Shown here: piece by piece, positions 49,701 through 62,526 of the stretch
Layout of the letters: each line of letters opens with the position of its first letter
Numbering within the stretch: position 1 is the first letter of the stretch
Assembly: GCF_041146395.1 (NCBI RefSeq)
Contig: NC_090984.1
Coordinates: 85,757,114 to 85,821,113, forward strand
Length of the DNA: 64,000 bases
DNA from: Eulemur rufifrons
Lineage: Eukaryota > Chordata > Mammalia > Primates > Lemuridae
Direction: 5' to 3'
Notes under the pieces: model-generated
Told to the model about the DNA's origin: nothing
What the model saw: only the letters and a program-made list of their open reading frames with translations
Databases searched by the model: none
Position numbers and translations under genes: made by a program

Positions 49701-49944
49701 TAGTTCCTCTGTTTTCATTTAATCCACTAGTTTCCAATTCATTGGGAAGCCTTTGAAGATGGGAGACATTGAGTTGATTTCAATCATATTAAATTATGCT
49801 ACATACTAGCTTTACCTTCCTACTCACTCCTGCCCAAATTTCCCCTAAAAGTCCCCAGTGATGTTTTGTGATTATAGCAACAAAGTCAAAACTCCCTTCT
49901 GCTTAAACAAGATTTCTTGTAGCTATTTGGAAGAAAGCTGTTCC

Positions 49945-50490
49945 ATTTATCTATGGCATGACAAACCATCCAAAAATCACAAAAATTATTTTATTTCTAT
50001 GGGGTCAAAATTCTGTTGGGTCAGATATTCAGGCAGGACTTGGCTGGGTGATTCTTCTGCTTCATGTAGTATTAGCTGGGTTCATGTGGTATTTTGTTTG
50101 TGGCATGGATGGTCTGGGGTTCAAGAAGGCTTTATGTATGTATTTCTGGCATCTTGGTGGGGACAGTTAGTTGGAAGGCTGGGTGCAGCTGGGCTCCTCT
50201 CCCTCCCAATGTAGCCTTCAGGGCCTTTCCAGATGGTCTCTCCAGTAAGGTAATTGGACTTCTTATATGGCAGCTCAGGGCTCCTAAGATCAATGGTTCC
50301 AAGTGACATTATGGAGCTGCCTGTCTCTCACAGCCTGGGCCCAGAACTTGCTGAAACACTACTTCTGCCATATTCTATTGGTCACAGCAGTCACAGAGCC
50401 TTCCCAGATTCAAAAGGAGGGGAACACAGATTCTACCTCTTCATGCAAAGAGTGGCAAATAATTTGTGGCCATCTTTAACCTGTCATGAA
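49945..50490 (+). repeat. Medium-reiteration repeat, same family as 11985-12570
   Basis: Order of phrases parallels the earlier copy: 'gggtcagatattcaggcagg', 'atattctattggtcacagca', 'attcaaaaggaggggaacac', ending 'atttgtggccatctttaacc'. Open frames on both strands derive from the repeat. Confidence 0.5.
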
Positions 50491-50499
50491 AGTACATGC

Positions 50500-52700
50500 T
50501 TCAACAATGCAGACTTCTCTATCAAGTGCCCTTACGTGTGAGATATTTTGCTAGCACAGCTGATTACTTCCAGATCCACAGCTGGAAATGTTTCTGTGAG
50601 CCTCCCTACTCCATTATTTGGGTGAATGTAGACCCAGAAGCATCCCTTTATTTTAAATTCTGTGAATTACTTCCACTATACTTTCATCTCTGCCATCCCT
50701 GATCTGGTGGAGTAAGAAGATATAATCTGTTACTCATGTATTACTCAAATCTCTGTATAACTCACCACTTCTGGGAAGTCTACCTTAGACAAAACAGGAA
50801 TAGCCAGCTTGCTCTTCATCTGCAGGAGAGATGTGTACTATGAGTCTTTAAAACTTTCTCAAAACTCAGAAAAAAGAGAATTGTTACATGATAAAAGTCA
50901 GAAGACAGTCTTCAGTAAATTGCACTTTTGTTCAAAAAAGAGAGAGAGGAGAGTCCCCCTTAGGTAACAGCGTAATACGTCATAGTTTTCAATAAAATCT
51001 AATTTCTTAGTTGTTACAATTTGAGGTGCCTCAGATGCTGGGTGTGCTAGTCCTTTTTTACAAGTTAGTTGTTGGTTTCAGTGACACTGGAGAGTAGTAA
51101 GCAGCAGCCAAAGTTAATTATATCTTAGGTTAATTATATGTGTTAATTATATTATACTACAAAACTTAGAGGGTTGATCTTAATGCATAATAGGGCTTGC
51201 CATTCATAATATTTCTAGTAAATCTTTTTGTTATGAGGTGAATAAACAGAAAGGTTATAAAGAATAAAAAAAGTTATAAAGAATAAAAAAAGTTCAATGG
51301 CCCAGAAAAGCTGAAATAGCTGGTACATTTATACTTCTTTGTTTGAAGCCATGCAACACAGAAGTAAGTGATCCTTGACTAGAAGCAGTAGTAGTATATA
51401 TTTTGTGTCCTAAACTCCACTTATTGTCTTATTTACAAGTGTATCTATTACCGTCTCTAAAATGATATTGTGGTTTTACTGAAAATGACAGAAAATTTTA
51501 TTCTAACCTAAAACCGGCTTTAGTACTAACCTGAGGAACTTACTGTTTGTAAACTAACCAAGAGCCCTTAAACTCCTTTACAGAAATGACACATTTCCCC
51601 TTTGTATTAAGAGACTAATGGCTTCCCTTTTCAACAAAGCTGGATATTCCGGCACACGCTCAGAAGACAGCCGGTACTTCAGAGATAGATTGCTTTGAGG
51701 GCATTGGAGCCGCTGAGGGGCTGAGTATACTAACGAGAAAGGAAAAAGAGGACGCCTCTGGAGTTAAAATAAGACAGAGTGCATCTTTGGAGAACATAGT
51801 GACTGAAGACTGGCAGAATTCTCAACACCTCAGGCTCCTACATACTGCTCAGTTTTCACTTGAACTTTGGAGGTGCTCTAGAAAGCTCAGACAAAAATAA
51901 TTACAATGTATATGTACAGTACAGTATACTTTTAATTAGCCCGTATTAAGGAAATTCTCTGTAGGAGTAGAAACTGTTCTGCTGTTCATTCCTTGAAGAC
52001 TGCTCCTGTTCCTACTTTGTCAGGATATAAGCGGAGGTGATGATGGGTGAGTCCTAATTTTATGTATCTCTGTGCACACGCGAGAAGCGTTTGAGTCATT
52101 TTGAGCTCTCACAACATTTGAGGAGAGCTTGGAGGGTTTTGTATGTGTTCCGGGCAGCGCCAGGCATTCTGTGGGAGATTGATAAGCGATAAATCATGAC
52201 AATCAACACAACTCATTTGCCAGTAGACCAGGAAGATCGCTGCCATCCTTTTAGCAAAGAGCAAACGAATAAGCAGATTCTAGCCAATCCCTCCTTCCGC
52301 GACAGTTTCTAGCTATTTACCCCGGCTAAATGAATGGCCACCAGCTGGCAGACACAACAGTTTCATAACATTGGCACACAATTTATTTGGGTCGGCTTCT
52401 AATTTCTCTCTCCGCTTGTAGCTAGGGTTGCCCGAAGGAGAATTCAGAGACACTCTGGAGACAGAGGAACGGAGGATTTCGTTTTCCAGCGATTTCTGGG
52501 GAGAAATCCGGGACAGGCGAGGGGGGGTGGTGGTGGTGGTGGAAATCTAGCACCCTTTGCTTAAGTTGAAAGAAATCATCCGGTGTGGGGAGCCAGGTGG
52601 TGCTTTGGTGGGAGGGCCAAGAGACGAAACTAGCCTTGGGTGCAGAGAGCAGGGGTCCTGAATGAAGGGGATTCCGCTGAGCTTCCAACCCCAGTGCTCC
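50500..52700. other. Upstream flank of the CpG island
   Basis: No named repeat over most of this stretch, which is unusual for the window. A 21-bp unit 'aaagttataaagaataaaa' is tandemly duplicated at about 51255-51293, and a short (GTG)n run lies at 52526-52541. The low repeat density may mark regulatory sequence near a promoter; this is inference. Confidence 0.35.
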
Positions 52701-52899
52701 TGCCCTCCGCCTAGCTGGGGGACGTGATCTCGGGAGGAAGCCCCGGAATCCCTCGCCAGCAGGACGCCCGGGAAGCGGCGCGCGGGGGCGGGCGGGCGCC
52801 TGTCCCTTTAAGGGGCTGGTCTCCGGGCCCCGCCGGCCCCGACGCCGGGACGTGCCGGGGCCGCCCCGCCCCGCAGCCGCCCGTTTCCTGCCCGGCGGC

Positions 52900-53008
52900 G
52901 CGACGGCACCTAAGTGACTGCGGCGGCGGCGGCGCCTCGGAGCGGGCGGCCCGAGCTGTAGTGCCGGCGCCGCCGCGTCTTCCCGGTCTCCTTTTCCAGC
53001 CGCGCAGG
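52900..53008 (+). other. Probable non-coding first exon
   Basis: A consensus splice donor CAGG|GTGAGG follows position 53008. The upstream exon has 5' UTR texture: CGG repeats, no ATG with a good context before the donor, and a pyrimidine-rich end. The start at about 52900 is a guess. The gene itself must lie beyond 64000, so the first intron exceeds 11 kb. An additional donor-like site, GCAGC|GTGAGT, lies at about 53875 and could serve an alternative first exon. I cannot name the gene. Confidence 0.5.
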
Positions 53009-53287
53009 GTGAGGGCGGGCAGGCCGCACTTGGGCCCGGGCGCCGACCGCGGGGACTGCGGGGGGAGGGTGGCGCCGGCCGCGGGGTCCTGAGCGGGCTG
53101 GAGGGCCGCGCCAGGCGGGGGAGGGGGGGCGCGGCCGCGGGGCCCGGACACCGCCCGCTGCTGTCGCCCGCCCGGTAGGCCTCGGGTGTCCGGTCGCCGC
53201 CGCCCGGTTGCTGCCCAGGCCAGGACGCCGCCTCGGCCTCGCCGGGCCGCCCGGGGCCCGACCTCAGCTCGGGCGCGGCAGAGGACT

Positions 53288-53303
53288 CCCCCCCCCCCCC
53301 CAG
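53288..53303. repeat. Poly-C run in the CpG island
   Basis: About 15 consecutive C residues; a possible G-quadruplex on the minus strand. Confidence 0.85.
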
Positions 53304-53899
53304 GACGTCTCCCGAGGGCGAGGTCGGCCTGAGAGGGCCCTGGGGTGACCGAGGCGCTTATTTTTAGCAGGCCTGAGGGCCCCCGGGAGGGAAGGCGGAT
53401 TACCGCCTCCTCGGTCGGTGGACGGAGGGAGCGCGTCTCCGGCAGCGTCCCTGGGCCAGAGCTGGGCCATGCTTACGCCATGCTGGAATTTCAGTCCTCG
53501 CCATTCCCTCCGGATACTCAGGGAGCCTGCTCTCCCGAGCTCAGCCTCTTCCCTGGCGCCCCCTCCCTCTGCCCCGTCCGTGTCCCTGGGTCGTGGTGGG
53601 GGGGCGGTTGGGGACGGGCAAGCAGCGTGAGCGGAGAGTTAGGAAAAATCTGTGGACCGCCCTCGAGGCGGGCGAAGTTATCCCTTGCTGTCTCCGAGGG
53701 GTGTGTCTTCTTAAGTGATTTCTCCTCCCCCCCTTCCATTTCCAACAATGAGATTTTTAGCCTTGGGGACCTCATCAGAAATCCAAACTGGCGGTCTAGA
53801 GAAGTACGGCAGTGAGACACCTGATGTGGAATGTGCAGCGCTGCACGTTGGCGGTGAAGGAGGGCGGCGAAGCAGCGTGAGTGCACTAGATATGAGCAG

Positions 53900-55925
53900 C
53901 TCCGGACGCGGGCGGCGGCGTCCTAACCTCGTCCAGCCGCACCTTGATTAGGTTAAAAGCGGGCTGTTTAATGTTAGCCATTCCTCCTGGGAGGAAGGAC
54001 GAATCTAAATTCATAACTGTGTTGGGCCTATACCAGAAACGGATTTCTTAGCAGCTATTTGAATAAGCACTGCTTAGAAAGCTACAGTTGAAGTTAACTG
54101 TTCAAAGTTGTGTTTTTGTTTTTTTTTTCTCCCTGAGATGTTTTGTGGAAAGTTTTGAGAAATTAAGACACCTATAGCCAGCTAAAGATAAGCACCTTGA
54201 GGTGAACTAAACGTTCTAAATTGTGTAGGAGTTGATTTAAAGTTTGATTTTGGCTAAATTAGGTTGCACTTGTTTTCTCTACCTCACATCGCAGGCAAAT
54301 GGCAACAGTGTCTCCAGTTTGGCCAAAAGCAGTTGCTGATGAGACTTGGGATAATCTTCCCCGGAACGACACTGGAGTACTCTTGAGTTGATTTGTATTT
54401 TGGGTAGACATACCTTGCCATAGACTTTCATATTTGATGTGTTGCTTGGTAAAAAGGGCTCCTTTTTTTTCTTTTTCCGAGGATCTAACACAAAATAGCT
54501 GGGTTTGTTGTTTGTAGGATCCAACAAAAAAAGTTCATTCCCTTTCCACCCTAATATTGAGTTAGAAGTGGCTCTTCTAATTTTGTAGACTTCAGCAGAC
54601 ATAACAATATCTTATCGAGTGAGCTTAGATAATAAGGTGTTCTGCTTAATTTACCTTTCTGAGACTCATACTGAAACTTAAAACTTCAAATATGACAAGA
54701 CCTATCGAAAATTTTTCCTAAATGTATTAAACACTTCAAAATTATACAGGATATCAAGGTTTAACCCTTGATGATTCAGGGTCAGCATTATGAAGAACCA
54801 TTCGTTTATGATGTTGTTTCCAAGTTAGATATTTCCATATCCTTCGTTTATATCAGTGGTCTCTTCTGTTAGTTTTTCCCTAAAAATCTTTCACCTCAGG
54901 CCACCTTTAGTGTATAAGATTTAATCTGCTTTTGGAGGGGGGTTGATGATTTTAATAATTATATGTTAAGTATCAGTCAATATGGCTTTTCTAAAGGGCC
55001 TAAAAAGTAAAGACTTTTTTGAGGCTTAACTTATAAAGGATGGATGTTAAGATTGTTACTATTGTTAAGTTTGTAACTTGAATTTTACTTGAAATATATG
55101 GAAGGTGTGTTTTTAATTGTATGCTTATTTTTTATAGCCAAGGAATTTTTAATCTAAAAGATCTCTAATATTTTGTAACAATTTTAAATTGTTAATAAAC
55201 TTAATGGCTCCAGGAAGTTTTGGGTTTCTTAGGTATCTGACCTAATATGTAATAAAGCAGAATATGTAAATCAGAGAAACCATGCATTCAATATTCAGGA
55301 TAACATGAGCTGCTTGCTGTGTTTTTAGCTACTTTGAAGGTAAATCCAAAGTATACTTAGAGGCTAGAAGCAAGTAACTTTCTCTAGAAGTGATATTGAT
55401 GATCACTGATACACAAATAGAGTTGCATTTCATTCCTTTCTCTTCTTATGAACATGACTTTGGGTGTCTCAATCAGAGAAATGTAATTTATGTGCAAATC
55501 ACTGGGAAACATTGGTTTAAATATGAATGTAAGCCATTTTTTTCTGTAAATAGACAAAAGAGTAAGGGGGAAAACCTTAAGTGCCATGCACTAAGGAGTT
55601 TGATTAACTTTTTGTATATCTGAGGTCTAGAAAAAGAAAAGCGGTGACAGTTTATAACTGTGTGCCAGGCTGTTGTGCTTAAATATATTTTTGGTCTTTG
55701 AGAGCAGTGGCAGTGGAAACTATTTAGGCTATCTTCTTTTTTTAAAAATGGTATAGGCTTTTAAATGGTTTTATGTAAAAAGAAAATAGGCAAAGTATAC
55801 TTTTAATATTAAGAGTTTTAGTAGAGACTCCAATAGAAAATATTATATTCGTAGGAAATATATAAGAAATGCTCAACTCCTTTTTAAAAAGTTATTTAAT
55901 ATTTTACATATCATCTTAACTACTA
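53900..55925. other. Presumed first intron, no recognised feature
   Basis: AT-rich sequence without named repeats over about 2 kb right of the CpG island. The frames at 54279-54602 and 55384-55623 show no known domain. Confidence 0.4.
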
Positions 55926-55940
55926 CAGGCTAAGAACTTT

Positions 55941-56281
55941 CAATTTTTTTTTTTTTTTTTTTGAGACAGTATCTCTCTTGCCGGGGCTAGATAGAGTGCC
56001 GCATGGCGTCAGCCTGGCTCACAGCGACCTCAGATTCCTGGGCTCAAGCGATCCTCCTGCCTCAGCCTCCCTAGTAGCTGGGACTATTGGCATGTGCCAC
56101 CATGCCCGGCTAATTTTTTCTATATTTTTTTTTAGTTGTCCAGCTAATTTCTTTCTATTTTTAGTAGAGATGGGGGTCTTGCTTTTGCTCAGGCTGGTCT
56201 CGAACTCCTGACCTTGAGCAATCCTCCTGCCTCGGCCTCCCAGAGTGCTAGAATTACAGGCATGAGCCACTGCGCCCAGCC
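55941..56281 (-). mobile_element. Lemur-type Alu with 15-bp target duplication
   Basis: Antisense Alu ending 'gagccactgcgcccagcc'. Perfect duplication CAGGCTAAGAACTTT at 55926-55940 and 56282-56296. Confidence 0.95.
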
Positions 56282-56401
56282 CAGGCTAAGAACTTTTAAC
56301 TGTAACTTAAATCTGGTTTCAGCAAAGTGATTTGTACACTAAATGTAGCTTAATTGTTTACACTTGTCTTCTTCAGGACCACCTACTTTTTGGGTTCTCT
56401 C

Positions 56402-56620
56402 TTAATTGCTTTGCTCATTCTGTAATATCTTAATGGGTCATCTTGTACTCTTAAAGTTGATATGCTTATTCTTTGGTTCACTTTTCTTTTTATATTCTTC
56501 TGGTGATCTCATCACTAATTGCCTTGCTCATGCAGTATTTATGGGTCATCCTCTACTCTTGAAGTTGACGTGCTTAGTCTTTGGTTCACTTTTCTTTTTA
56601 TATTCCTCTGGCGATCTCAT
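56402..56620. repeat. Tandem duplication, period about 108 bp
   Basis: 'gggtcatc' recurs at 56435 and 56543, and the long shared stretch 'tctttggttcacttttcttt' follows in both. The copies differ at about one position in ten. The unit is part of the L2 that continues to the right. Confidence 0.85.
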
Positions 56621-57645
56621 CCAGTGTCATGGCTTTAAATACCTATATGCTGATGGCTCTCATATTTATATCTCCAGCCTAGACTTCCCTCCTGTACTCC
56701 AGACAGCCTGTTAGACCTATTCTTTTAGAGGTACAGTGGTCAACTCAAACTAAATGTACATATTCCTTTTTAAACCTACCTCAGGTGCAGCCTAACCCAT
56801 ATCTCTTCTGATGGCAGCTCTATCCACGATTCAGGCAAAAAAAATGTTGGAGTTATCCCTGACTTATCTCTTTCACACTTGACATTCTGTGCTCTATCTT
56901 ATTTTGAAAAATATATCCAGAATCCAGTCACTTCTTACTACCTCCACTGCTTACCGTCCTGGTCCAAGCCCTTATCTCTTATCTAGATTTCTGTAGTTAG
57001 CCTCCTAACTGGTCTCCCTGCTTCTACACTAGCTCCCTACAGTCGTTTCAACACAGCAACCACATCCTATCACTTGTCTTTTCAAAACTGTGCAATGACT
57101 TTCTATATGCAGAGTAAAAGCTGAAGTTCTTATGGCCTATAAGGCCTCACAGAATCTGGTCACTCCCACTTTCCCCGTTCCCCCTTACATCTAAGGTCGG
57201 CTACTATTCTTCTTCCTGCTTATATCCTTCCAGCCTCACTGGGTGTCTTAGGGCCATTACATTGGCTGTTGCCCTTCCTTGGATTAAAAGTGATACTTGC
57301 ATGGCTTATTCCCTTAACTCCTTCAAGTCTTTGCTCTTTAAATGTCAATTTCTCAAAAAGGTCTGCCTTTTTTATTTAAAACTGCTCTCCCCTATTTTTG
57401 ATCCCTGTACCCTGCTCCGTTTTCTCCATAGTACTTGTCATCTTCTGTCAGACTGTATAATTTCCATATTGATTGTGTTTGTTGTCTTTTCCCGTCCCCC
57501 AAACACACAGTATAACATAACCTCTATGAGGGCAGGGCTTTTTGTCTGTTTTGTTTGTTGATGGATCCTAAGAGTTTAGGGCAGTGTTTGGCATGTAGCA
57601 GTTGCTTGATAAGGATTTGTTGAACAAATGAATTAAATCTTTTTC
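56440..57645 (+). repeat. Long L2 copy
   Basis: About 1.2 kb of sense L2: 'tgatctcatccagtgtcatg'-like text, 'atatctccagcctagacttc', 'aatctggtcactcccacttt', and the 3' end 'atgagggcagggctttttgt' with 'ttgttgaacaaatgaattaa'. Frames are degraded. One of the longer ancient repeats here. Confidence 0.8.
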
Positions 57646-57649
57646 CTGC

Positions 57650-58775
57650 AATCCTGCCTTTGATGGATACCGCATTCTTGGATGCATGTTCCTTTCCTCT
57701 TTTAGGAACTGTCAGAGCAGAAGAACTTGGCAGGGAGCAATTAGAAACCCCTTGGTAGAGGGAGTGATGTTAGAATGTGGTGAGAACCTCTTATCTGCCC
57801 CACATGATTAGGGCCATTGGTTAACTAATTCAAAAAGTTGGTGAAAGCAGGACTCAAAATATATGTGTACTTTAATGTTTTCACTTAAAACATTTAATTT
57901 TACGTTTATTTGCCTATGTTTTTATTTGGACCAATCTCTTTTCTTAGAGTAGGGGGTATCTTGATTTTCTACAAACATTGTCTATGATTTCTGGTATTGG
58001 TTTCTTTACAGTGAAATGAAAATGTAGGCACTGGGAAACTCTCCAAGTACAAGATCCTTCTAGATTTTTCCAGCTTTTTATTAAGGCCTTCCAAAGGATT
58101 TAACTTAGTTTTCATAGAAATAGACCTTTTGACTTTATTCTCTTACTTAATGGATTTGTAGAAGTAAGCAGGTAGGAAGAGTATGCTGTTAGCAAGAACC
58201 ATTTAGCTTTCCATAAACACCAGCCCATTTATTTTTACAAAGGTGGAGAAGGACAGTTAATCCAGTGAGAAGTCCTTTAAGACAGCTTCCACTTTGAATA
58301 GGTTTCATAGGAACCATAGAATCATAGCAGGTACCATTACTAGAGGAAAATGTCATTTATCTAAATTTATTTTGAGTAACATTTACAATTAGTTATCAGA
58401 ACTTATGGTGAGTTTCATTTACTACATTGTCTATCAAGAGACTTGATATGAAGCTACATTCTCACTGAAAAATGTGGGACAATTATTATTCTTACACAAG
58501 TCATTTGAGTTGCCAAGGAAACAGTCTGGTCTGGTGTAATAAGCTGGAAGTCAGTCATTAGGAGACCTACAGGTCTTAGAGCTTATTAACTCTAAGGTTT
58601 TATACAAGTTCTTTATTGCTCTGTTCTTTAATTACATAACATTGTATTGTGTAGTAGAGTGGGGGTGCTGGGGAGTCTGAAGAACTTGGGTTTGAATTTG
58701 GTTTTGCAATTTAGCACCACTTGCTGCTCCTGTGATCTAATCTATCTTAACCTGCCTGAGGCTCATTAAGGCATC
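57650..58775. other. Presumed intron, no recognised feature
   Basis: AT-rich, no supported exon. Confidence 0.4.
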
Positions 58776-58779
58776 ATGT

Positions 58780-58995
58780 TATTATTTTAGTAGTTGCTAC
58801 ATAAGTGATAACTAGCATTAGAGTGTTGATTTCTTGTTAGATTCTGTAAATACTTTATGTGCAGTATCATATTTAATCCTCTCAGCAACCTTATGAGGTA
58901 GGTACTATTTGGTGGAAACTAGGGAGACAGGTTAAATAATTTGTTCAAAGACACAACAAATAAGAGAAGGAGCCTGAATTTTAACTAGGCATTTT
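58780..58995 (-). repeat. MIR, antisense
   Basis: 'aatcctctcagcaaccttat' and 'gaggtaggtactatttggtg' fit reverse-complement MIR. Confidence 0.7.
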
Positions 58996-59469
58996 GACTT
59001 TACAGCCCATTCTTACATCTTGAGCTGTTTCATAAGAATGCTTTCTGAAAGAAATAAAGCACTGTCCATGTGCTGTTGTCTAATGTTAGGTGTTTGAAAG
59101 CTAATTTAAAGTTATAAAGATTTTCTCCCTCCTGGAATTAGAGGATTAACTCTTAAAACTAGTGATTTAAATTTTAAGACTTGAAGTTTTTCAAGTGGAG
59201 AAAATAGTGAAAGCTACATAAAACCACATGCTATAAAATGTTTTATATGGAAAGCAGTGGATAGACTGCTTAGTTTCTAAGACATTTGTTCAGTCTGAAT
59301 TCCTGTGTATTTGCGTTATGAGTTACTCTCATGTGATCTTGTAGACATTGCTCAGTGGTTATCTCCAAAAGGCAAACTGTAATCACTCTACCTAAAATGC
59401 ATATCCTCTCTATTTTTTGTCGCAGCCTTATTTTTATTCATTGCACTATCATTATCTGATGTGTAATAT

Positions 59470-59620
59470 ATGCTTATTTGTTTATATGTTTGATTTGTCC
59501 CTCACCTACAAGACTATAACAATTTGAGACAGGGGCTTTGTCTTGTTCATCACTGTGAACTATATTTCTGGCACTTAGGTACTGCTCAGTTTGAATGAAT
59601 GGATTGCCTGATGTGTAAAA
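59470..59620 (+). repeat. L2 3'-end fragment
   Basis: 'gagacaggggctttgtcttg' and 'ctggcacttaggtactgctc' match L2. Confidence 0.6.
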
Positions 59621-60458
59621 ATTAGGACTCATTGAGCCTTCTGCTTTACTTGTCATTTGTGCCATTCTTCTTTATTAGCATGGCTGAGTGGTATTTGGAA
59701 TGCCATGTAAAGTTGAAACTCCAAGAATAAGGGTTTCAGGCTTACTCTGGGAGAATGGAATAGAAAAAAACTTAAAAGACAAATTTCAGCAAAATACTTG
59801 TGCTTAGTACCAGTTAATCTCGTTGGTCAATAATGTAAGTGTTCTGAGTGGAATCTGTACATAAATAATTTAGTGACTGCATGTGTTTAGATCTAGGTAT
59901 CTTTGGAAATACAGTTGGACAAGCTAAGCTATGCACTGAAAGCTCCCCGGTGTTCTGAATGCTGTGTTGCTGAACATTCAAGATATTTCCTTAAATCTTT
60001 AATATCCACACACAGGTTGAATTCATTTGTGTGCCACTGACCTGTACTTGCCTGGTTTATTGGGAAGTCATGTTCATTTGAAATGTGTTCTATAATTATT
60101 TTACATAATTTTCATAACCTGGATGTCTGAGGTTGGCTGAATGTCATGATTTCTGTGAAGTGAATTTCTCAAGCTTATCATTATTTAGTGCTCTTATTTC
60201 TGGGTAGTTTCAGCTACTGTGATATATAATCTTTGTAGTTGGTACTCCATTGCTGATGAATGGGGACTCATTTCTTAAATAACTTTCAGTTTGACACAAA
60301 TGTTTACTGTAATTTAAATTTAAATTGAGTCCTTTGTAAAAATGGCTTAGTTCTTTTGTGCTTTTTCTTTTTTTGGTCCAAAAAATTGGATTTTGTTTTA
60401 ACTTGAAGAAATTATTTCTGAGCTTAAAATTTTTGGAGCGCTTTTTGAGTAAATTATA

Positions 60459-61773
60459 CAGTTAATCTTTGAACAATGTGAAATTAGGATGCTGACCCTC
60501 TGCGCTGTCAAAAATCCAAGTATAACTTTTGACTCCCTAAAAACTACTCATACCTACTGTTGACTGGAAGCCTTACTGATAACAGTCAATTAACATTTAT
60601 ATTGTAGATTGTATTCTTACAATAAAGCAAGCTAGGGAAAAGAAAAAGTTATTAAAAGCATAAAGAAGAGAAAATAAATTTACAGTACTGTACTGTATTC
60701 ATCGATACTGTAAGTTTGTCATCTGTGTACAAGATGAATCATCTGTTTGAAATGGTGAGCAAACTGCAGCTGCAGATTTTGTCTATGGTACATATCAAGC
60801 AGTTCAACTTTTTCTTGTAATGTGGTGACTTTCTCTGCTTATGAGCACTTCTAGCATCACTAGTGGCACTTCCTATGGGTCCCATGATGTTATTGAAGGT
60901 TTATGGTATTGCATTAGACACAATGAAAAATAATGCAAGCGCTGTGAGAGATTACTTTTTACTGTAGTATGCAATTTACTGGGGAGAAAAACTGCTCACA
61001 TGGAGATGATTAGTTTCTTATAGTGTTTTAAATGAGTACTTGCCACATTTGAGCTTACTACAATAGCAAGAGAAGGTGGCTACAAAATTATTACATAGCC
61101 ACCTATGTACATATTGCATTACTGTAATAATTTTATGCAGTTTTGATTTAGTACTACATCTTTATGTTTGTTTTACGGTTCTCATGACTGGACTGAGAAT
61201 GGCATCAGATACATGTGTGCATATTTGCTAAATTTTAACTTTCTGGCTGGGTGCAATGGCTCACATCTGTAATCCCAGCACTTTGGCAGGCTGAGGTGGG
61301 AGGATTATTTGAGACCAGGAGTTCAAGACCAGCCTGGGCAACATAGTAAAACTCCGTCTCTACAAAAAGTGAAAAAATTAGCTGGGTGTGGCAGCTTATC
61401 CTTGTATTCCTAGCCTCCTGTGGAGGCTGAAGTGGAGAATTATTTGAGCCAAAGGGGTTCCAGGCTGCAGTGAGCTATGATGATGCCATTTCACTCCAGC
61501 CTGGGCGACAGAGTCCTGTCTGTTTAAAAAAAAGTTTTTAAAAAACTTTTTAAATTTGTGTATATTTTATGATTGTAGATGGTAAAATAGACTAGCATCT
61601 ATATATATTTTATGCATTTGTGACATTTTTTTTTTGGCTATTTCTAGGCTATGTGGTTTGTGAGTTTTTTCAAATTGTTGCAAATCTTTAAAAGAATTTT
61701 CAGTATACTTATTGAAAAAAATCCACATGTGAGTAGACTTGCACAGTTCAAACTTGTGTAGTTTAGGGGTCAT
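60459..61773 (+). mobile_element. Tigger2-like DNA transposon, split by an AluJ
   Basis: Starts at a TA with 'cagttaatctttgaacaatg' and ends with 'gcacagttcaaacttgtgta' and 'gtttaggggtcat', the inverted ends of Tigger2/MER2. The interior lacks an intact transposase. An old Alu at 61245-61533 interrupts it, so the Tigger copy is older. Confidence 0.75.
61245..61533 (+). mobile_element. Old Alu (AluJ-like)
   Basis: Starts 'ggctgggtgcaatggctcac' with AluJ features ('gcactttggcaggctgaggt', 'caacatagtaaaactccgtc') and without the lemur-type mid text. Confidence 0.88.
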
Positions 61774-62093
61774 ATGTACATTAAACGTTAGCTTTGGGAT
61801 TATGTGTAAAATACAGACCATGTACTTACCTTGTTTGTAGTTATGGAAAGAAAAGAAATAATTCATAAATATAAATTAGTTGTAAAATGAGCAAAGTTGA
61901 ATTTTTGTTTACTCTTCTAGCATTAATTACAAGGCATAAGTTGGTACTTATATTTCATATCTTCTCAGTGTTATGTAGCATTCATTTAAGCAAAAAATTC
62001 CAGCAACATTTAAAATGAATGTTGGTATAAAGAGAAGCTTTGGTTATTACTCTTGGTTACTATGTCCATCTAATTTCTTACTTTTTAAAAATT

Positions 62094-62437
62094 TTTTTTA
62101 TTTTTTATTTATTATTTTTTTTTGAGACAGAGTCTTACTCTATTGCCTGGGCTAGAGTGCCGTGGTGTCAGCCTCTCTCACAGCAACCTCAAACTCCTGG
62201 ACTCAAGCAATCCTCCTGCCTCAGCCTCCCAAGTAGCTGGTACTACAGGCATGTGCCACCATGCCCAGCTAATTTTTTTATATATGTTTTTAGCTGTCCA
62301 TATAATTTCTTTCTATTTTTAGTAGAGATGGGATCTCGCTCTTGTTCAGGCTGGTCTCGAACTCCTGAGCTCAAACAATCTGCCCGCCTCGGCCTCTAGA
62401 GTGCCAGGATTACAGGCGTGAGCCACCGCGCCGGGCC
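62094..62437 (-). mobile_element. Lemur-type Alu with 14-bp target duplication
   Basis: Antisense Alu ending 'gagccaccgcgccgggcc'. Duplication CCATCTAATTTCTT at 62066 and CCATCTCATTTCTT at 62438, one mismatch. Its tail has (TTTA)-like impurity. Confidence 0.9.
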
Positions 62438-62526
62438 CCATCTCATTTCTTGAGGCGTCTTTGTACTAAGTCAAGAAAACGCTAGGTAGTTTTTGTAAAA
62501 ATTTTTATAGATTCCTTATTTTAAAG

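Larger units (their letters stand above)
52715..53500 (+). promoter_or_regulatory. CpG island promoter
   Basis: G+C content is very high and CpG dinucleotides are dense, in sharp contrast to the AT-rich flanks. GC boxes ('gggggcgggcgggcgcc' near 52783-52799) and the palindrome CCCTTTAAGGG at 52804-52814 sit just upstream of a (CGG)n run at 52920-52935. No TATA box is visible, as usual for island promoters. Long open frames on both strands are a by-product of GC content. Whether transcription also runs to the left is unknown. Confidence 0.88.

Noticed and set aside
49858..50541. Open frames of 95-118 codons
   Set aside because: Fall within a medium-reiteration repeat with a second copy at 11985-12570.
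52711..53151. Long open frames on both strands in the CpG island
   Set aside because: Proline/arginine/glycine-rich products of GC composition, no good start context, and a splice donor cuts through them.
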